From the NCBI GenBank assembly GCA_008828725.1, contig MEHQ01004506.1, forward strand, positions 198,159-262,158: a stretch of DNA of 64,000 nucleotides. Reading direction: 5' to 3'. Below the pieces are notes generated by a model, which worked only from the letters and a program-made list of their open reading frames with translations, did no database searches and was not told where the DNA came from. The position numbers were made by a program, and so were the translations under genes. Of the stretch, positions 41,751 through 50,980 are shown one piece after another. Positions within the stretch are counted from its first letter, which is position 1. Every line of letters begins with the position of its first letter. Source of the stretch: Saccharina japonica (taxonomy: Eukaryota > Sar > Phaeophyceae > Laminariales > Laminariaceae).

Positions 41751-42185
41751 CAGTTGGCGGCGTATCGTCAGCCAACTCCGGTCTGATGGGCTTAGGGCTA
41801 TAACAACCAAAGCTTCCGCAGTCGGCGGCTTATCGTCAGCCGACTCCGGTCTGATCGACTAAGGGCCAGCTAATCACTACTGCAGTCGGCGGCTTGCCGT
41901 CAGCCGACTCCGGTCTGATCGACTAAGGGCCAGCTAATCACGACTGCAGTCGGCGGCTTGCCGTCAGCCGACTCCGGTCTGATCGACTAAGGGCCAGCTA
42001 ATCGCTACTGCAGTCGGCGGCTTGCCGTCAGCCGACTCCGGTCTGATCGACTAAGGGCCAGCTAATCACTACTGCAGTCGGCGGCTTGTCGTCAGCCAAC
42101 TCCGGTCTGATGGGCTTAGGGTCAACTATTAAATAGTAACTACCGCAATCGGCGGCTTATCGTCAGTCAACTCACAGCTGTTTCT
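41751..42185 (+). repeat. 64 bp tandem array, about seven units
   Basis: Unit starts at gtcggcgg occur at 41,821, 41,885, 41,949, 42,013 and 42,077, exactly 64 bp apart, with a diverged unit at each end. The unit holds agtcggc and gccgact 12 bp apart, a potential hairpin, then ccggtctgatcgactaaggg. Central units are almost identical. With a period not divisible by three it is not a protein repeat. Confidence 0.92.
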
Positions 42186-42195
42186 TCTCCAAGGT

Positions 42196-42815
42196 TGTTC
42201 ACGGGTCGGGTCAAACCTCGCGGGTCAGGTCGGATCGGGTAAAGAGGGTGACCCGACCCGATCCGACTCGGGAAAGGGCTTCCTGGTCCTCCCTCTGATT
42301 GGCCAGCGCCCGATCGTGTACCTATTGCTGGCAGAAGGGTTCCAGGTACACCTCTCTCTGTGTGTACTTAAGTTGGGCGTCCGCCTATTTTTGGCTTCAA
42401 TTGTACCTATGAATGGCTCAACTTACAACCTACAAAGGGCCTCCTTCCGAAGTTGAACGTTCACTCAATAGATACCAGGTTATAAATATGTTTTCTTAGC
42501 GACATCCCAGCTTCTCACTGGGTTTTTACTGAGTGTGCGGTACTCTGGAGTAATACACCCCCGCCTTGCGCAAAAATATGATTTCGCACCCCGGTCTTGT
42601 TTTTTGTTGACGGCTCGGGTCACCTGGTCCCGACGGCCGTGTTTCAGTGTTTCCTTGAAAGGGTTCAAAAGCGCCATTTATTGGTACAATTAAAGCAAAA
42701 CATAGGTGAAGCCGACCTTGAGTACACCCAGAGAGGTGTACCCGGAGCTGAAACCTTTCAGCCAACAGTATGTACGATCGGGTGCTGGCCAATCAGAGGG
42801 AAGGTAAAGAAAATG
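42196..42815. mobile_element. foldback element with long inverted arms
   Basis: A head of cgggtcgggtc/gacccgacccg words (42,196-42,275) precedes a long inverted repeat. The left arm about 42,275-42,445 (ccctctgattggccagc, gatcgtgtac, gtacacctctct, attgtacctatgaatggc) pairs with the right arm about 42,645-42,815 (gccatttattggtacaat, gagaggtgtac, gctggccaatcagaggg). The loop is about 200 bp. A transcript would form a long hairpin. No transposase, and target duplication not found. Confidence 0.75.
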
Positions 42816-42924
42816 TCCCGAGTGCAATCTGTGGTGTACCTATAACTGGCTCAAAATGCATGGGTATACCTTTTTTCGGATTTCGCCGTACCCTTTTTGA
42901 TGTCCGATCTACAACGCCAGGAGC

Positions 42925-43095
42925 ATTATTATTATTTTCTTTGCCATCCGACAATGTGCAGCATGAGCTTCAACATTGGTCACTCATAACATTCCCGAAA
43001 GCAGAAAACCACGGAAACCAAGGAAACCTATGCGCAAAATCTAACATCCTTCTATGTCTACTTCCCGCCCAGATTTATCTACAATAATACTCCAT
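42925..43095 (+). repeat. D repeat copy
   Basis: gccatccgacaatgtgcagc, atgagcttcaacattgg, cactcataacattcccg, cctatgcgcaaaatc and gtctacttcccgcc. Confidence 0.75.
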
Positions 43096-43162
43096 TTGAG
43101 CATTGTGCGACACACGCCCAGCATCATATCATTATAATTTTACCATATGTACACATTGATTT

Positions 43163-43700
43163 TTTATTCCATCCCATATATTAAAAACAAATGTCTTCGC
43201 CCTTCTTTGCTCTCTCCTTCCTAGCCGTAACTCAGATCCGGGGTCACGCAGCAGGCTCCCCCCCACCCCCCCTACTACACCAGCCGTATAATTGCACGTA
43301 CGTGCTGTGGGCTGTTAGATCTGCACGTACTTTTGCACCATCATTCTTGTACCTTGCTCCCACCCGGACCTGATCCCACCCGGATCTGATCCCATTTGGC
43401 ACCCTGCTCCCACCCACAAGGTGCAGAAATATAGTCAGCCCTCCGCAGGAGCCGCCGGAGGCCCACCTGGCACCTCGATCCCATTTGGTACCCATGTAGG
43501 CCATACATATCTACAACAACTCCTGCTATACATATAACCGTATTGAATGTACGTGCAGATTCGTTAGACTCGCACGTACGTGCAAGTTCTCCGGAGCCGC
43601 CCCTACTACGGTGTACGATGCCTTGCATTTTTATCTCGAGAAGGGTTCCACACTTTCTTCCCTCGTCGAGTCGCACCGAATTGTGCCTACCCACGATATC
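43163..43700 (-). mobile_element. SINE, reverse, split by a 321 bp element
   Basis: 3' part (ccatcccatatatt, taactcagatccggggtcac) at 43,163-43,278. Remainder (tactacggtgtacg, tttttatctcgagaag, cctcgtcgag) at 43,600-43,700. The tRNA-like head is missing at the right end. Confidence 0.8.
43279..43599. mobile_element. nonautonomous TIR element with 10 bp duplication (Mutator-like?)
   Basis: Flanked by cccctactac at 43,269-43,278 and 43,600-43,609. The arms are inverted: ttgcacgtacgtgc..gatctgcacgtac on the left, gtacgtgcagatt..gcacgtacgtgcaa on the right. The middle reiterates gatcccacccgg and gatcccatttgg. Duplications of 9-11 bp are typical of Mutator-like elements. The clean split of a SINE confirms insertion. 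Confidence 0.8.
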
Positions 43701-43713
43701 TATACACCATACT

Positions 43714-43819
43714 ACTATGGAGGACCATAGTAAGTAAGGCCTACGGTAGACCTAAAAAACCTATATTTACATTTTTTTACTAACAATATTTGGTCCTATT
43801 TACTATGGTCCCCCGTAAT
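43714..43819. mobile_element. Z3: mariner-like MITE
   Basis: tggaggaccatagtaag on the left, tttactatggtcccccgtaa on the right, with ttactaacaatatttggtcc inside. The left terminus is eroded. Confidence 0.75.
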
Positions 43820-43829
43820 TTTATACCTG

Positions 43830-44389
43830 GTATGTAACCATGCATACTTGGCACCCGGTAACACGCGCGGGGGCGACGTTCATTCAGTTCCTCACTCTTG
43901 CGGGTCGGGCGGTCTGTTCCTGGATTTCCCGCTTTTTTTTTTAGTATATACAGCAGTGCAGCAGCACCCACAGCAGCAGCAGCAGCGGCAACAACAAAAC
44001 AGAGAGCTGACCTCAACAGCAAGTAGCAGCGTTCCCACGAGTAGTTCCGTGTAGTCTAAAGCAGCAGGAGCAGCACCCGCAGCAGCAGCAGCAACAACAA
44101 CAACAGAGAGCGGATCTCCCCAACATCAAAGCAACAGCAATTTTCCACGGGTTGCACATGGTCCCCAACGGGCTTGCTAAAGATCCCGGTTGATGCTACC
44201 ACAAAAGGTTGATATTTCATGGTTCGATATTTCGTCCCCGCCTACATTCCGGGCAACGTCGGGGGACCGCGACGGCTCGGCGCACGTGGCTCACGCGTGG
44301 GCGCGGCCTTCGGTCTAAAGCGTCCTCGCGAGGAAAGCGAGTCACTCACACCTCCACACGCACACCCCCAAGGACTCAGCAGGAGCCCG
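43830..44389. other. no gene recognised; CAG-rich patch
   Basis: cagcagcagcagcggcaac and gcagcagcagcaacaac clusters lie at 43,960-44,110. The frames across them are Gln/Ser-rich low complexity. Confidence 0.5.
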
Positions 44390-45035
44390 ACATACAAGGA
44401 CCACCCTGTCCAAAAAAATAAGGGCCACTCTCTCCTTAGATATAAGGACCTCTATGTACCTTAAATGTAATGACCGCTCTGTCCCTTAATGTAAGGATTA
44501 CTATGAACCTTAAATATAAGGACCACTCTGTCCCTTAATACAATGACCACTCTGTCCCTAAATATAAAGAACGACCACTCTCTCCCTAACTATAAGGACC
44601 TCTATGTACCTTAAATATAAGGACCACTCTGTCCCTTGATGTAAGGATTACTATGAACCTTAAATATAAGGACCACTCTGTCCCTTAATACAAGGACCAT
44701 TCTGTCCCTAAATATAAGGACCACCCTGTCCCTAAATATAAAGACCACTCTGTCTCTGGATACAAGGACCACTCTGTCCCTAACTATAAAGACCACTCTG
44801 TCCCTAAATATAACGACCACTATATCCCCAAATGTAGGGACTAATATGCCCCTAAATATAAGGACCAGTATGTCTCTAAATATAAAGACCACTCTGTCTC
44901 TAGATACAAGGACCACTCTGTCCCTAACTATAAAGACCACTCTGTCCCTAAATATAACGACCACTATATCCCCAAATGTAGGGACTAATATGCCCCTAAA
45001 TATAAGGACCAGTATGTCTCTAAATTTACGGACAG
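44390..45035. repeat. 24 bp minisatellite with 144 bp higher-order period
   Basis: Units of the type ccactctgtccctaaatataagga repeat about 26 times. Within it, tctctggatacaagg at 44,753 and tctctagatacaagg at 44,897 begin two near-identical 144 bp blocks (six units). An earlier pair (cctctatgtacc at 44,449 and 44,599) is 150 bp apart. Because 24 is divisible by three the minus strand stays open for 150 codons, which is not evidence of a protein. Confidence 0.92.
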
Positions 45036-45102
45036 TTTGAGTGTTAATATTTAACCCAAACATTCCTTTGAGTTTAGGAACAGAGGGTAGCCGTCAAGTA
45101 CA

Positions 45103-45245
45103 TATAGTGGGGTACCCGACTTAAGAGCTCCCGACTTGAGAGAATACGGAGTTAAGAGCGTTTTTTTTTCACTTGGCGCGGAAATTGAACAGATATGAGC
45201 GAATTTGCTTGTTGTCGTTCATTTTCTCTTAACTCGGGTATGTAT
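45103..45245. mobile_element. G2: pogo-like MITE, diverged
   Basis: gtggggtacccgacttaagagc and gacttgagagaat on the left, tctcttaactcgggta on the right. Same style as G1. Ends not exact. Confidence 0.55.
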
Positions 45246-45656
45246 CGCCTCCGCAACAGTGAGGAGAAACCCCCGATTATAAACAAATGGCGCGGCAATC
45301 GCTCTCTCACAGCGAGCGGTCTGCGCCATGCACCACGCGGCGGGTGAGTGATGCGAGCTCAAGCACAACCCTTCAGGCCCTCCGACCTTCACATGGCATA
45401 GCAGTCAGTTGACGGCAGTTGGATCGGTCTGATTGTTGTGCGTCGTACGATGTTCGTGCAGGACACCCGTACGTAGTACAGGACCCTGCGTGTGAAGCAT
45501 CATTTTTTGCATGTACAGCAGTGCATTACCCCGTGGTAAGAAAGAGGCTATTGGGCTGTGACCCTTTTTTGGAGGGTCATACAGTAGCCCATAGGAAAGA
45601 GGTACAGGCAGTGCTGCTTGCTGTGTACCAGGTATATTTCAATATTTTCAGTATTT
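45246..45656. other. no gene recognised
   Basis: No domain is seen in the 125-codon frame (45,419-45,796), whose second half overlaps the T element. Confidence 0.4.
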
Positions 45657-45658
45657 TA

Positions 45659-45833
45659 CACTACCGGCCCTCTCATAAGAAAGTGCCCCACAAGAAATTC
45701 AGCCTGAACATTACGGGGGAAATAAGAAAGTCGACAGCTATTATACGGAAGTTAGTGTGGTACACACCCCTTTCTAAAATAAGAAAGTCAGTCTAAGCCC
45801 GATTTCTGGTTTCTTACGAGCTAGCCGGTACTG
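45659..45833. mobile_element. T MITE subfamily copy
   Basis: 175 bp between TA dinucleotides. cactaccggccctctcataag on the left, cttacgagctagccggtactg on the right, with the shared aataagaaag and ttagtgtgg words inside. Confidence 0.75.
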
Positions 45834-45835
45834 TA

Positions 45836-46242
45836 GTAGTATTTTTGTTTTCGTGTTATTTCCCTGTCTCTTTTGTTTTCTGCACACTACGAGTATTGTT
45901 CTGCGGAGGGGAGCCTGAGACCACGGAAGTAAAATATTTTTCGAATCGTTACGTACGGAATCTGGATGTGCTGGTGTGTGAGAGGACGGCGCGTTTTTAG
46001 TTCTTCATTGCCTCCGTCATCTAGCTCACAAACTCACGTCAACTCGATGTAATTGTTTTATTTATAATTTATATGTACAATCGTGACCCATGCTTGTGCC
46101 GTATGTCGCTGTAGGGATCTGGAGTCTAATCCACTTGAACCAACTTTCAACTTGAACACGAAATGAAAAACCAGGTTTCGCCCGACTTTTCCCGATATTA
46201 CGAGAGAGTTTGCTCTTATCCCGAGATGAGGACAAATCGCTC
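45836..46242. other. no gene recognised
   Basis: Nothing beyond short T-rich runs. Confidence 0.4.
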
Positions 46243-46331
46243 TTAACCCATTCATAACTGAAAAAAAATGTCCCACACTAATTCCAAGTAGTTTGTCCCC
46301 AAAAACGGGGGACCGGTTCTTAAGGGGTTAA
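46243..46331. mobile_element. P MITE, left copy of a tandem pair
   Basis: ttaacccattcataactg ... cacactaattccaagtagttt ... gaccggttcttaaggggttaa. Bounded by TTAA at 46,243-46,246 and 46,328-46,331. Confidence 0.85.
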
Positions 46332-46413
46332 CCCATTCATAACTGAAAAAAATGTCACACTAATTCCAAGTAATTTGTCCCCAATTTCGTGGGACCAGTT
46401 CTCAAGGGGTTAA
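46328..46413. mobile_element. P MITE, right copy sharing a TTAA
   Basis: Begins at the TTAA that ends the previous copy and closes with cagttctcaaggggttaa at 46,413. Two same-direction copies share one target site. Confidence 0.85.
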
Positions 46414-46414
46414 A

Positions 46415-46509
46415 CGGGGATACGAGCGGCGCGGAGGAGATCAAGGGCGTTTTTTTTTTTTTTTTTTCCCCCTGTTCCGACGGACTCTTAAGTCGGGTAC
46501 CCCACACTG
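46415..46509. mobile_element. G3: pogo-like terminal fragment
   Basis: Ends gactcttaagtcgggtacccc then acactg, the inverse of the G2 left end. A T run lies at 46,450-46,467. The left limit is unclear. Confidence 0.45.
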
Positions 46510-46677
46510 CTGACTCACAGCCCGATAATAAGGTTCATATTTCATTTTTTAAGTACGCTCTTTTTTGTGGCTGCAACGTCGCCATACCTTCGTCCCAAAA
46601 GCCGAAAGGGTCAACGGGAACGGGTCAACAGTCAGCAGACAGACTACGGTTGGTTTTGTTCAGTTTGTTCATTTGTT

Positions 46678-46845
46678 TTTCTTTTTTTTTTCCATCCCAT
46701 TTATTCTATTCGCCCTGCTTTATCTTTCTCCCTCCGCACGACCCACGGTACTCGAACAAACGTGGCTTGCGTTTTTATCGCGAGAAGATTTCAGCACTTT
46801 GTTTCCTCGTCGACTGTCGTCAAATTGTGCCTACCCAACTGGTCG
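46678..46845 (-). mobile_element. SINE fragment, reverse
   Basis: ttttttccatcccatttatt, ctttctccctccgc, tttttatcgcgagaag, cctcgtcgactgtcg and gtgcctaccc. The gatccggggtcac part is deleted and the head is absent. Confidence 0.75.
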
Positions 46846-46855
46846 CCACGGTAGG

Positions 46856-46856
<1 letters not shown>

Positions 46857-46900
<44 letters not shown>
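46857..46900. repeat. (GT)n microsatellite at a gap edge
   Basis: About 42 bp of GT repeats running into the N gap. Confidence 0.95.
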
Positions 46901-47455
46901 NNNNNNNNNNNNNNNNNNNNNNNNNNNNNNNNNNNNNNNNNNNNNNNNNNNNNNNNNNNNNNNNNNNNNNNNNNNNNNNNNNNNNNNNNNNNNNNNNNNN
47001 NNNNNNNNNNNNNNNNNNNNNNNNNNNNNNNNNNNNNNNNNNNNNNNNNNNNNNNNNNNNNNNNNNNNNNNNNNNNNNNNNNNNNNNNNNNNNNNNNNNN
47101 NNNNNNNNNNNNNNNNNNNNNNNNNNNNNNNNNNNNNNNNNNNNNNNNNNNNNNNNNNNNNNNNNNNNNNNNNNNNNNNNNNNNNNNNNNNNNNNNNNNN
47201 NNNNNNNNNNNNNNNNNNNNNNNNNNNNNNNNNNNNNNNNNNNNNNNNNNNNNNNNNNNNNNNNNNNNNNNNNNNNNNNNNNNNNNNNNNNNNNNNNNNN
47301 NNNNNNNNNNNNNNNNNNNNNNNNNNNNNNNNNNNNNNNNNNNNNNNNNNNNNNNNNNNNNNNNNNNNNNNNNNNNNNNNNNNNNNNNNNNNNNNNNNNN
47401 NNNNNNNNNNNNNNNNNNNNNNNNNNNNNNNNNNNNNNNNNNNNNNNNNNNNNNN
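46901..47455. other. assembly gap, 555 N
   Basis: N run between a GT microsatellite and an A run. Frames drawn through it are meaningless. Confidence 0.98.
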
Positions 47456-47830
47456 AAAAATTCTCGCGCTGAAGGGATTGACCAGTCCAACAACAGCTCG
47501 TCGCCACACGCTCCCTCCTCCTTTGATGGCGAAGCCAGGTTACTGAGACAGTGCAGCTCCCTCTAGCAAACACACCTAGGGCCGTGTACATAGTGTCCGT
47601 CCACCTTTCTGATGGCGCGTCTGCCTCCGCGCACAAAAGTGAGATGGACATTGCTGTCTACACCGACGGCCAAAAAGGCCCGTGCATCTGAACTTTTGCG
47701 CCTAACGCACCAGTGCCGATCCAACTCTACCGCTGCACACGCTTCGCGGCGGGTGCGCAGCAGCAAGAAGTTATCGGTCCGCTTGAGGGTGAGCCTAGCC
47801 TTGCTCGCTAGAAAGACCCCCCCCCTCGCT
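47456..47830. other. no gene recognised
   Basis: GC-rich and open for about 110 codons on both strands (47,612-47,941 + and 47,563-47,907 -), with no recognisable domain. Confidence 0.4.
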
Positions 47831-48165
47831 ATGGGCCATGCCAAAGCTAAAACTTTGCCGAGGCAGCGAGGGGAAGAAGGGAAGCAGTACCCAAGTTCGA
47901 ATCCCACCGTGGCGGGATTTTCACTTTATTTGAAAAAATAAAAAGGAGCCAATTGCTGAGAGCGCCTTCGTGGCGTGGGTAGGCGGAATCCGACTCAAGT
48001 CGGCGAGGGAAGAAAGTGCTGAAACCTTCTCGCGATAAAAACACAAGGCACGTACCGTAGTGGGGAGGGGGGAGAAGAGCCTACTTAGTGACCCCGGGTC
48101 TGAGTTAAGACTAAAGAGGGAGAGAGAAAAGAAGATAATAAATGGGATGGACAAATTAATAACAA
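47831..48165 (+). mobile_element. SINE with a different tRNA-like head
   Basis: The body (gagagcgccttcgtggcgtgg, ggcggaatccgac, ttctcgcgataaaaac, gtctgagttaagact) is the usual one. Upstream, however, is a different sequence with a B-box-like gttcgaatccc at 47,895, not the gccccggtggtcta head. It may be a second head type or a chimaera. Confidence 0.6.
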
Positions 48166-48193
48166 CAATAAAATACCTAAATTAAATAAATAG

Positions 48194-48321
48194 TAGGCGC
48201 TCTCGATAGTTGGTGTCATTTGATACTAAAAAATCTCCATACGGAGACTCGAACCCCTGACTTCAACCTTAGCATTCTTCGTGGTTATAACCTGCTTTAA
48301 TAGACCACCGAGGCGGCCGGC
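48194..48321 (-). mobile_element. SINE head only, reverse
   Basis: gcgctctcgatagttgg, gactcgaacccctgac and agaccaccgaggcggccgg: the tRNA-like head and linker, without body. Confidence 0.75.
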
Positions 48322-48334
48322 CTTGAGGAGGGTG

Positions 48335-48490
48335 GTTATATGGGGTATGACTATACCTGGTACTTTTTTTTTTGTATACGACGTAGTCATATAATACCCC
48401 ACATACTGGTAGTAGGGTAAGTACTGCTTTAGATGAAGCTTTCCTGGTACGGCTTACTACTTACTATCAATGGGGGATCCCCCATTGCTT
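48335..48490. repeat. inverted repeat plus perfect palindrome
   Basis: tatggggtatgactata (about 48,349) pairs loosely with agtcatataataccccacata (about 48,387). A perfect 20 bp palindrome built around gggggatccccc lies at 48,468-48,487, with cttactatc on both sides. Confidence 0.6.
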
Positions 48491-48569
48491 ACTATCGTAC
48501 CAGCGGGTATTCGAGAGAATGGTTGACATGCCCTGTGTATAAAACGAACATAGAACCAACTATTATTAA

Positions 48570-48763
48570 GGGCCGTTACTATCGCTGACTGTTTTTTTCC
48601 CCACGTATATATGTATGATATTTATATGAGGGCAGCGGCCAAAAACAGGTACACCTGGTCCGTTCGGGGCCAAAAACACGGTGCACCCCTGGTTTTCCTT
48701 GCTTTTTTTTTTTTTTTAAAGGGAGAATCGGAAGATCTTTTTTTGGGGGGATAATAACGGCCC
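48570..48763. mobile_element. H3: PIF/Harbinger-like MITE
   Basis: 194 bp, gggccgttactatcg on the left and gataataacggccc on the right, flanked by the 3 bp duplication taa (48,567-48,569 and 48,764-48,766). The interior has T-rich and G-rich runs and no frame. Confidence 0.8.
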
Positions 48764-49203
48764 TAAGGGGTGAGCTAGTGACGAGACACCCCTTTTTGTT
48801 GGATTTCCCAATCTTGGGGAACTTAGTGGACCTACATTGGTCTCCATACGGGATGTAAACCCATTTTATTTGGCACCATGTTGCTGATATGAAGATGAAA
48901 TCGCCACAAAGTGGTACCATAACGTTTGGTCTAATAACTCTACGTAGGTAACCCCAAGCTAATAATACCCAAATCTACCCACCAATGATTAGCTTTGTCT
49001 CGTACACACGTACACAACGTCACAGCAGCACAGCAGTGTGTGTCGATCGTTTTCTCGATTAAGTGGTAAACTCTTACGTATGTACTCACTTACATATATA
49101 CGAAGTATATATATGGACGAGTATCGTATTGACTGTTGTATATATATACTATACTGGTTGAATTTTTAATCACCGGTTCGTTTGTGTACCAGGTAACCGT
49201 TTA
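48764..49203. other. no gene recognised
   Basis: tatatatacgaagtatatata lies near 49,095, and a taccaggt word near 49,188. No gene is seen. Confidence 0.4.
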
Positions 49204-49631
49204 CAGCAGCTGGTACGCCGATTCAAGAGCGCCCCCGTGAAAAGCCCAAAACAAACGATCTTAACTACACATTTATCTTATCGGTAGTGGAAAATGTGCT
49301 GCTGTAGCGTCAGCTTCAGCCGTCTCCGCGAGTAACGTCGAACGCCTGCCTTTTCGTGAAGTCATGAATGATGCATCAGCATCATCAACGCATCAGTCTT
49401 CAGAGTTCAAAAGACCCCGAGGGCTCTCCGAACGTCCACTTTTTTTGCCGAACATTGTTGTTTTCTCCGCACTTTTAAGTGGAAGATAATGAACGCTTCA
49501 GACTTCAATACTTGGGTAGTTGAACACCCCTGTGGACGGAAATCTAAGGACCGTTGGAACGTAAAAGCGAAGACTTAACGGTGCTTACATACTGGCTTAT
49601 ATACTGAAGTATATCCATATTTCCACCAATA
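49204..49631. other. possible G-element remnant, otherwise nothing
   Basis: cagcagctggtacgccgattcaagagcgcc after TA at 49,202 resembles a G1 end (given here as two overlapping phrases, cagcagctggtacgcc and gattcaagagcgcc). The matching right end is not clear. The rest is unrecognised. Confidence 0.35.
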
Positions 49632-49810
49632 CAGTACAGGACACCTACAGTAGTAAGAAACAGGAAATATGGTCCAGGCTGGATTTCTTATTTGAGAGAG
49701 GGTGCTTTTAACACTAATTTCAAGATATCGACTCCCGAATTTCTTATTTTCCTCTAAAATACCAGCCTGGCTTTCTTATTAGCCTGTTTCTTATTAGGTG
49801 TCCTGCACTG
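49632..49810. mobile_element. T1: Tc1/mariner-like MITE
   Basis: 179 bp, cagtacaggacacctacag on the left and aggtgtcctgcactg on the right, between TA at 49,630-49,631 and 49,811-49,812. Inner words ataagaaacagg, tccaggctgg and cctgtttcttatt are inverted too. TA plus a CAGT start is the Tc1/mariner pattern. Confidence 0.85.
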
Positions 49811-49829
49811 TACAGTGGGCACTCCGTAA

Positions 49830-50069
49830 TAAGGCAGTCATTGACAAGGCAAAAAAAAAATCAATTTGGAAAAAAAAATATTCAAATCTGCTTTTCATCG
49901 GTCAACACACGCACCAGCGCCAAAGATTAGGATCCTGGGGCATAATATTTGGTGCTGGTGCGTGTGTTGACCAATAAAAAGCGAATTTGAATTTTATTTT
50001 TTTCAAATTGAATTTATTTATACTCGTTAATACGGACCCTAAGGCAGTCATTGGCAAGGCAAAAAAAAG
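49830..50069. mobile_element. H4: Harbinger-like MITE with abnormal left end
   Basis: The right end taatacggaccc and the inner arms (caatttgg, tttcatcggtcaac, ggtgctggtgcgtgtg, tcaaattgaat) match H1. The left terminus is missing. Instead taaggcagtcattg.caaggc plus an A run stands on both sides (49,830-49,859 and 50,040-50,069), a flank duplication of nearly 30 bp. Confidence 0.7.
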
Positions 50070-50215
50070 TAGAACTAAGACAGGCCAAATCGGCTTGTCC
50101 CGATTTTAAAACTCAGTATTATGGTACCCCAAGCGATTTCTACCGTTGTAAGGCCGGTTTCGGCACTTCCCTAAGGCCTGTTTCGGCCTCATCCCGATCT
50201 ATTTATCCGGCTTGA

Positions 50216-50288
50216 ACCTTTTCAGAACTGCAAAACTAATTCCCCACTAGTTCGAAGTACTTCGTCTACAAAAACGGAGGACCGGTAG
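50216..50288. mobile_element. P MITE remnant
   Basis: aaccttttcagaactgc, ctaattccccactagttcg and acggaggaccggt follow the P order. TTAA ends are lost. Confidence 0.55.
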
Positions 50289-50577
50289 AGGCCGATTTCG
50301 GCCTTATCCTCGAGTTAAGGCGCCTGTGGCCTCAAATCGGCGTGTAAGGAAAAAGTAGCAATTAGGCAGGTTCAAATGCCTTGTGTCCCATACCTGCCTT
50401 GATCACGGGGTACACACTGGAATTCAGTATAAATCGAGCGACGCGATATTTGCTATTATTGTCGACGGCCGCCCGGCCGCCAGGGATGCATGTTCGGCGT
50501 TTGCACGTACGCTCTCGTTTGCAAAACCCACGCGCGCGATCGCAAAATTCTTGCCGTTCGCGAAATAATGAAAACAG

Positions 50578-50876
50578 CCGCTGATCAGTGTTGTGAACCG
50601 ATAACCGAAAGTCGGTTTTTTCGGTCGGTTTTTTTCGGTTTTTCCCGACCGAAAACCGACTTTTTTTTTCGGTTTTTCGGTTTGAAAAAAAACCCGAACC
50701 CGAAAACCCGACTCGGTTTTTTTCGGTCGGTTTTTTTTCCCCCGTCCCCTAAGTCAATATCGTATAACTTCGTATAATGTATGCTATACGAAGTTATTAC
50801 GGACCGACTTTTCGGCGAGAAACCGAAAAACCGACCGAGTCCATTTTCATTTTCGGTTCACAACACTGCCGCTGAT
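50578..50876. mobile_element. hAT-like element A (283 bp) with 8 bp duplication
   Basis: Element 50,586-50,868 with inverted ends cagtgttgtgaaccg and cggttcacaacactg, flanked by the exact 8 bp duplication ccgctgat (50,578-50,585 and 50,869-50,876). An 8 bp duplication and a CAGTGTTG start are hAT hallmarks. The interior is almost entirely cggtttttcgg/ccgaaaaaccg motifs. A sequencing linker interrupts it at 50,760-50,801, so the true interior may be longer or different. Confidence 0.9.
50760..50801. other. 454 Titanium paired-end linker (contains loxP) left in the assembly
   Basis: The 42 bases equal the Titanium mate-pair linker as I remember it: tcgt, then a 34 bp loxP at 50,764-50,797 (13 bp arms ataacttcgtata and tatacgaagttat around atgtatgc), then tacg. 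A perfect 42 bp match cannot be chance, so this is not native DNA. Confidence 0.97.
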
Positions 50877-50980
50877 GCATTAACTGAACGCCTCTCAAGA
50901 TTTGCGTTTGCCGTTCGCATTTTGTTACAGTATAGACAGCAGTAGTAGTACTGGACACCCCTGCTATAATATTTGGGCCA

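Noticed and set aside
41751-42185. CRISPR array
   Set aside because: Units are identical along their full 64 bp with no variable spacers, and the DNA is eukaryotic.
44611-45063. 150-codon repeat protein on the minus strand
   Set aside because: The 24 bp minisatellite unit is a multiple of three and lacks stops in that phase. The plus strand is open too.
46389-47651. Frames of 200-385 codons across 46.9-47.5 kb
   Set aside because: They consist mostly of N gap and the GT microsatellite.
50764-50797. loxP as a natural phage P1 site or engineered allele
   Set aside because: The extra bases on both sides complete the 454 Titanium linker, so a library artefact explains everything.
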